Of a DNA stretch of 36,266 nt, positions 33,855 to 36,266 are shown one piece after another. The stretch spans positions 1 through 36,266 of the forward strand of contig CAZZVE010000032.1 in the NCBI GenBank assembly GCA_964657325.1. The letters run 5' to 3'. The notes beneath the pieces are model-generated. The model had not been told where the DNA came from, did no database searches, and saw only the letters and a list, made by a program, of their open reading frames with translations. The DNA comes from JBBQVS01 sp964657325. Lineage in GTDB: Bacteria > Chloroflexota > Ktedonobacteria > Ktedonobacterales > Ktedonobacteraceae. Position 1 is the stretch's first letter; each line of letters starts with the position of its first letter. A program made the position numbers and the translations under genes.

Positions 33855-34811
33855 ACCTCCAAGCTGAGCTACCACGGGTGCAAATGCCTCTATAGAGCTA
33901 TCAGGAATGACAAAGTATGATAAACCGTACTGTTCGCGTAGTCTATAAAGTTTCTCAGTGATTTCATCCACAGAGCCAATCAGGATTGAGGGCATGTCCA
34001 AAACATCCTGCGTCGCAAGATTACCCCATTCCCGTTCACGCATAATATGTTCTGCTTTATGCTGTGGATGTTCGGTTATGTACAAAGAGACGATCATGCT
34101 CAGTTCTATCTCCTCAAAGCGTTCCCTTGCAGCCTGACGAATCCACTCGACTTTTTGAGCGAGAGTGCTTACCAAGCGTTCTGTAGGATTATCCGAAATG
34201 GTTCCGTTGGTGAGCGCAATGGGAAGTATTCCGATAATGTCGGCCTCCTGAGCAGCGATAGAGAGCATACGTTTTCCACCCGCTCCTATAAACAAAGGAG
34301 GATGTGGTTTTTGAAGAGGCTTTGGAAAACTTTCGAGGTTCGTGATGGTATAGTGCTTGCCAGCAAAAGTAAAAGAGTTTTCGGTAAAAAGTCCTTTGAG
34401 CACATGCAGAGCTTCCTGCATTCGCTCTACACGTATTCCTGCAGTATTGAATGGTAGCCCGATTTGTTCATATTCATCTTTAAGCCAACCAGCACCGAGA
34501 CCGAGTTCAAAACGTCCACCCGAAAGTACATCGAGTGTTGCGGCTTCTTTGGCGAGCAGAACAGGATGGCGATAATCGTTGGAGAACACCATACTCCCTA
34601 CGTGCAATACACTTGTCGCGTCAGCGGCTGCCATCAATGCTGGCACAGGAGCTAATTGATGATTAAAGCCTCCATGAATAAAGTGGTCTCTAATGAGAAG
34701 CGTTGAGTAGCTCAGTTGCTCAACTCTCTGAGCCTGCTGAACCCACTCCTCTCGTGTGAGGGAACTTTCATCAATTACACCAAAGCGGAAGGCTTTCTGA
34801 CTTTTTATCAC
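33849..34811 (-). CDS. F420-dependent LLM-class oxidoreductase (TIGR03621 type)
   Basis: Protein of 320 residues of the luciferase-like monooxygenase TIM-barrel family; the branch recognised here uses coenzyme F420. Typical blocks: FRFGVIDE at the start, LLIRDHF, HVGSMVFSNDYRHPVLLAKEAATLDVLSGGRFELGLGAGW (about 71-110), RMQEALHVLKGLF, PHPPLFIGAGGKRML and the C-terminal YFVIPDSSIEAFAPVV. The substrate cannot be told. GTG 34811 has GAGGT five bases upstream. F420 enzymes are common in Actinomycetota and Chloroflexota, in keeping with the rest of the window. Its stop codon lies within the palindrome that also follows clpC. Confidence 0.88.
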   Translation of the reverse strand: MIKSQKAFRFGVIDESSLTREEWVQQAQRVEQLSYSTLLIRDHFIHGGFNHQLAPVPALMAAADATSVLHVGSMVFSNDYRHPVLLAKEAATLDVLSGGRFELGLGAGWLKDEYEQIGLPFNTAGIRVERMQEALHVLKGLFTENSFTFAGKHYTITNLESFPKPLQKPHPPLFIGAGGKRMLSIAAQEADIIGILPIALTNGTISDNPTERLVSTLAQKVEWIRQAARERFEEIELSMIVSLYITEHPQHKAEHIMREREWGNLATQDVLDMPSILIGSVDEITEKLYRLREQYGLSYFVIPDSSIEAFAPVVAQLGGK

Positions 34812-34967
34812 GATGACCTCTTTCTACTAATTTGTTATCAAGAATGTGTACAACCAGGATAGAGCATTTTTGAGCGAGAAACTATCTGTTTCCTGCTTTC
34901 AAACTTTCCTTTTCGCATGTGAAGCTGTATTTAGGAGAACCGAGAACACAGAATACGAAATTTGCCG

Positions 34968-34973
34968 TATAAT
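34968..34973 (+). promoter_or_regulatory. Candidate -10 box for the 6-phosphogluconate dehydrogenase gene
   Basis: A perfect TATAAT lies 94 bases before the gene at 35067 in a 255-base divergent region. The -35 position (AACACA) is poor. Nothing else clear is seen in the region. Confidence 0.35.
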
Positions 34974-35066
34974 GGTCTCGTGTAGGACGATTTGCTCGTG
35001 TGAAACGTGATACAACTTAGAGACTCGTCTTGTACTGAATTGTGGCAATGAGAAAGGATTTCTATA

Positions 35067-36134
35067 ATGGAACTTGGATTAGTTGGCCTAGGTCGCATGG
35101 GTGCGAACATGGCGAAACGCTTAATGAACAATGGTCATACCGTAATTGGCTCCGCGCGCCGTGATAGTACCGTGCAGGGTGCCTTGAAAGAGGGCGCAAT
35201 CAAAAGTGGCACAACCTCGCTTGAGGAACTCGTAAAGCAACTCGAACAGCCACGTGCGATCTGGTTGATGGTCCCTGCCGCCTCCGTTGATGCAACACTT
35301 GAAGTGCTGATTCCACTGCTGGCAAAAGATGATGTAATTATTGATGGTGGTAACTCCTACTATCATGACGATATTCGTCGTGCGAAGACGCTCAAAGAGT
35401 TTGGCATTCACTACCTCGATGTTGGCACCAGTGGTGGTGTGTGGGGTTTGGAACGCGGCTATTGCCAGATGATCGGTGGCGAAGACGATATCGTGAAGCG
35501 TCTCGATCCCATTTTCTCAACTCTTGCCCCTGGCGTTGGTGCAGTGGAACGCACTCCTGGACGTGAGAAGATTCAGGGAAGCACGGCAGAACAGGGTTAT
35601 TTACACTGTGGGCCAACCGGTGCAGGTCATTTTGTGAAGATGGTTCACAACGGTATTGAGTACGGCATTATGGCGGCTTATGCTGAAGGTCTCAATATCC
35701 TGCACTATGCAAATATCGGGAAGGATCAACAAACAATCGACGCTGAGACAGCACCTATCAGTAGCCCCGAATACTACCAGTATGATATGAATTTGCCTGA
35801 GATTACTGAACTCTGGCGTCGTGGTAGTGTTATTGGCTCATGGTTGCTCGACCTCACAGCGACCGCGTTCCTCCAAAGCCCTCAGCTTGAAGGCTTTAAG
35901 GGCCGTGTCGCCGACTCTGGCGAAGGTCGCTGGACGATTGCGGCGGCTATCGACGAGGCTGTACCAGCACATGTGTTGACGGCAGCTCTCTACGAACGCT
36001 TTAGCTCACGTGGTCAGGCTGATTTCGGCAACAGAATCATGTCGGCTATGCGTTTCCAGTTTGGCGGACACGTAGAAACTGAAGAGACACACAAAACCGA
36101 TCAATCGCCGGAAACAGGTGCTGGCGCGATCTAA
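35067..36134 (+). CDS. gnd: 6-phosphogluconate dehydrogenase, decarboxylating (short GndA/YqeC type)
   Basis: Protein of 355 residues, the short form of the enzyme (TIGR00872 type), which oxidises 6-phosphogluconate to ribulose 5-phosphate and CO2. N-terminal nucleotide-binding GLVGLGRMGANMAKRL, then DGGNSYYHDD, the substrate loop GTSGGVWG, GPTGAGHFVKMVHNGIEYG with the catalytic Lys191, and a C-terminal helical domain; it ends with a hydrophilic tail of about 25 residues beyond the family core. After the second strand the chain reads GSARR rather than an acidic residue, which favours NADP over NAD; this is inference. ATG 35067 has GAAAGGA eight bases before. No glucose-6-phosphate dehydrogenase gene is in the window. 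Confidence 0.92.
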   Translation: MELGLVGLGRMGANMAKRLMNNGHTVIGSARRDSTVQGALKEGAIKSGTTSLEELVKQLEQPRAIWLMVPAASVDATLEVLIPLLAKDDVIIDGGNSYYHDDIRRAKTLKEFGIHYLDVGTSGGVWGLERGYCQMIGGEDDIVKRLDPIFSTLAPGVGAVERTPGREKIQGSTAEQGYLHCGPTGAGHFVKMVHNGIEYGIMAAYAEGLNILHYANIGKDQQTIDAETAPISSPEYYQYDMNLPEITELWRRGSVIGSWLLDLTATAFLQSPQLEGFKGRVADSGEGRWTIAAAIDEAVPAHVLTAALYERFSSRGQADFGNRIMSAMRFQFGGHVETEETHKTDQSPETGAGAI

Positions 36135-36167
36135 CCTACTATTCATAATAAAAGACATGCTCTCTGA

Positions 36168-36266
36168 CATGACAGGGGCAGGCCCTGTCACTACTATACT
36201 TCACGCCACTACGTGGCTTGCAACGGGAGTTCGTATATAGTAGTGACAGGGCTTGCCCCTGTCATG
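36168..36266. repeat. Long inverted repeat of the TGACAGGGGCAAG family at the window end
   Basis: Arms 36168-36198 and 36236-36266 match over 31 bases with one wobble. The arms are almost identical to those of the element at 25593 (TGACAGGGGCA...CCCTGTCACTAC), with CTACTATACTT inside as at 27061, and an inner CCACTACGTGG dyad. It lies 33 bases past the stop of the dehydrogenase gene; the right arm reaches the last base of the window and may continue. Confidence 0.8.

Noticed and set aside
30255..35066. Shared TGAGAAAGGATTTC before the DapB-like and gnd genes
   Set aside because: The match is 14 bases centred on the ribosome binding site and is most simply a similar Shine-Dalgarno region rather than a common operator.
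7233..36266. Possible CRISPR array among the repeated sequences
   Set aside because: Repeats are large inverted pairs kilobases apart, not short direct repeats with regular spacers, and no cas genes are present.

Overview
The window looks like a piece of a Chloroflexota chromosome, most likely class Ktedonobacteria. Pointers are a DUF2298 (Chlor_Arch_YYY) gene beside an Agl23-type (TIGR03663) gene, a pair known mainly from Chloroflexota and Archaea, plus an F420-dependent oxidoreductase, frequent GTG/TTG starts behind GGAG-type ribosome binding sites, and many long palindromic repeats. The taxon is an inference; no marker rRNA is present. The sequence has one 100-base run of N (9121-9220), so it comes from a scaffolded assembly.

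Layout. 1-11240: four large polytopic GT-C-fold membrane proteins (Agl23-like, DUF2298, and two GT39-like), interrupted by an unknown duplicated membrane protein and an ArsN1/Pat-type acetyltransferase. 11438-16319, minus strand: an ArsR-family repressor, aspS, and a membrane-anchored PP2C phosphatase with a large external domain. 16545-17852: a degenerate M20 peptidase-like protein. 17991-24222, plus strand: an exopolysaccharide locus (GT4, polyprenyl glycosylphosphotransferase, GT4, Wzz-like chain-length protein, a P-loop protein that has lost its Walker lysine and aspartate, and a one-pass membrane protein). 24310-25573: DedA and a sortase. 25721-26911: a glutaryl-CoA dehydrogenase-like enzyme. 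27209-31083: a membrane-anchored glucosaminidase-like protein, a CDF metal exporter behind an 11-codon leader ORF, a tRNA-Arg with its own promoter and terminator, a ROK kinase and a DapB-like reductase. 31277-36134: a ClpC-type ATPase, an F420 oxidoreductase and a 6-phosphogluconate dehydrogenase.

Functional theme. Much of the window concerns the cell surface: GT-C transferases that use lipid-linked sugars, an initiating sugar-phosphate transferase with two cytoplasmic GT4 enzymes and a chain-length regulator, a sortase, a glucosaminidase and DedA. No Wzx flippase or Wzy polymerase is recognisable here, so that step is either elsewhere or done by one of the GT-C proteins.

The most unusual DNA-level feature is a set of long, nearly perfect palindromes. 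One class resembles paired REP elements (BIME-like), with GTAG/CTAC tetranucleotides next to small hairpins that often carry a GCAAG loop. One pair lies in frame inside a GT39-like gene and is translated as exactly 28 codons. A second class has a unique sequence at each site and is placed at or just beyond stop codons, probably as terminators. Several genes show loss of family catalytic residues (P-loop protein, M20-like protein, DapB-like protein), which may mean moonlighting or regulatory roles.
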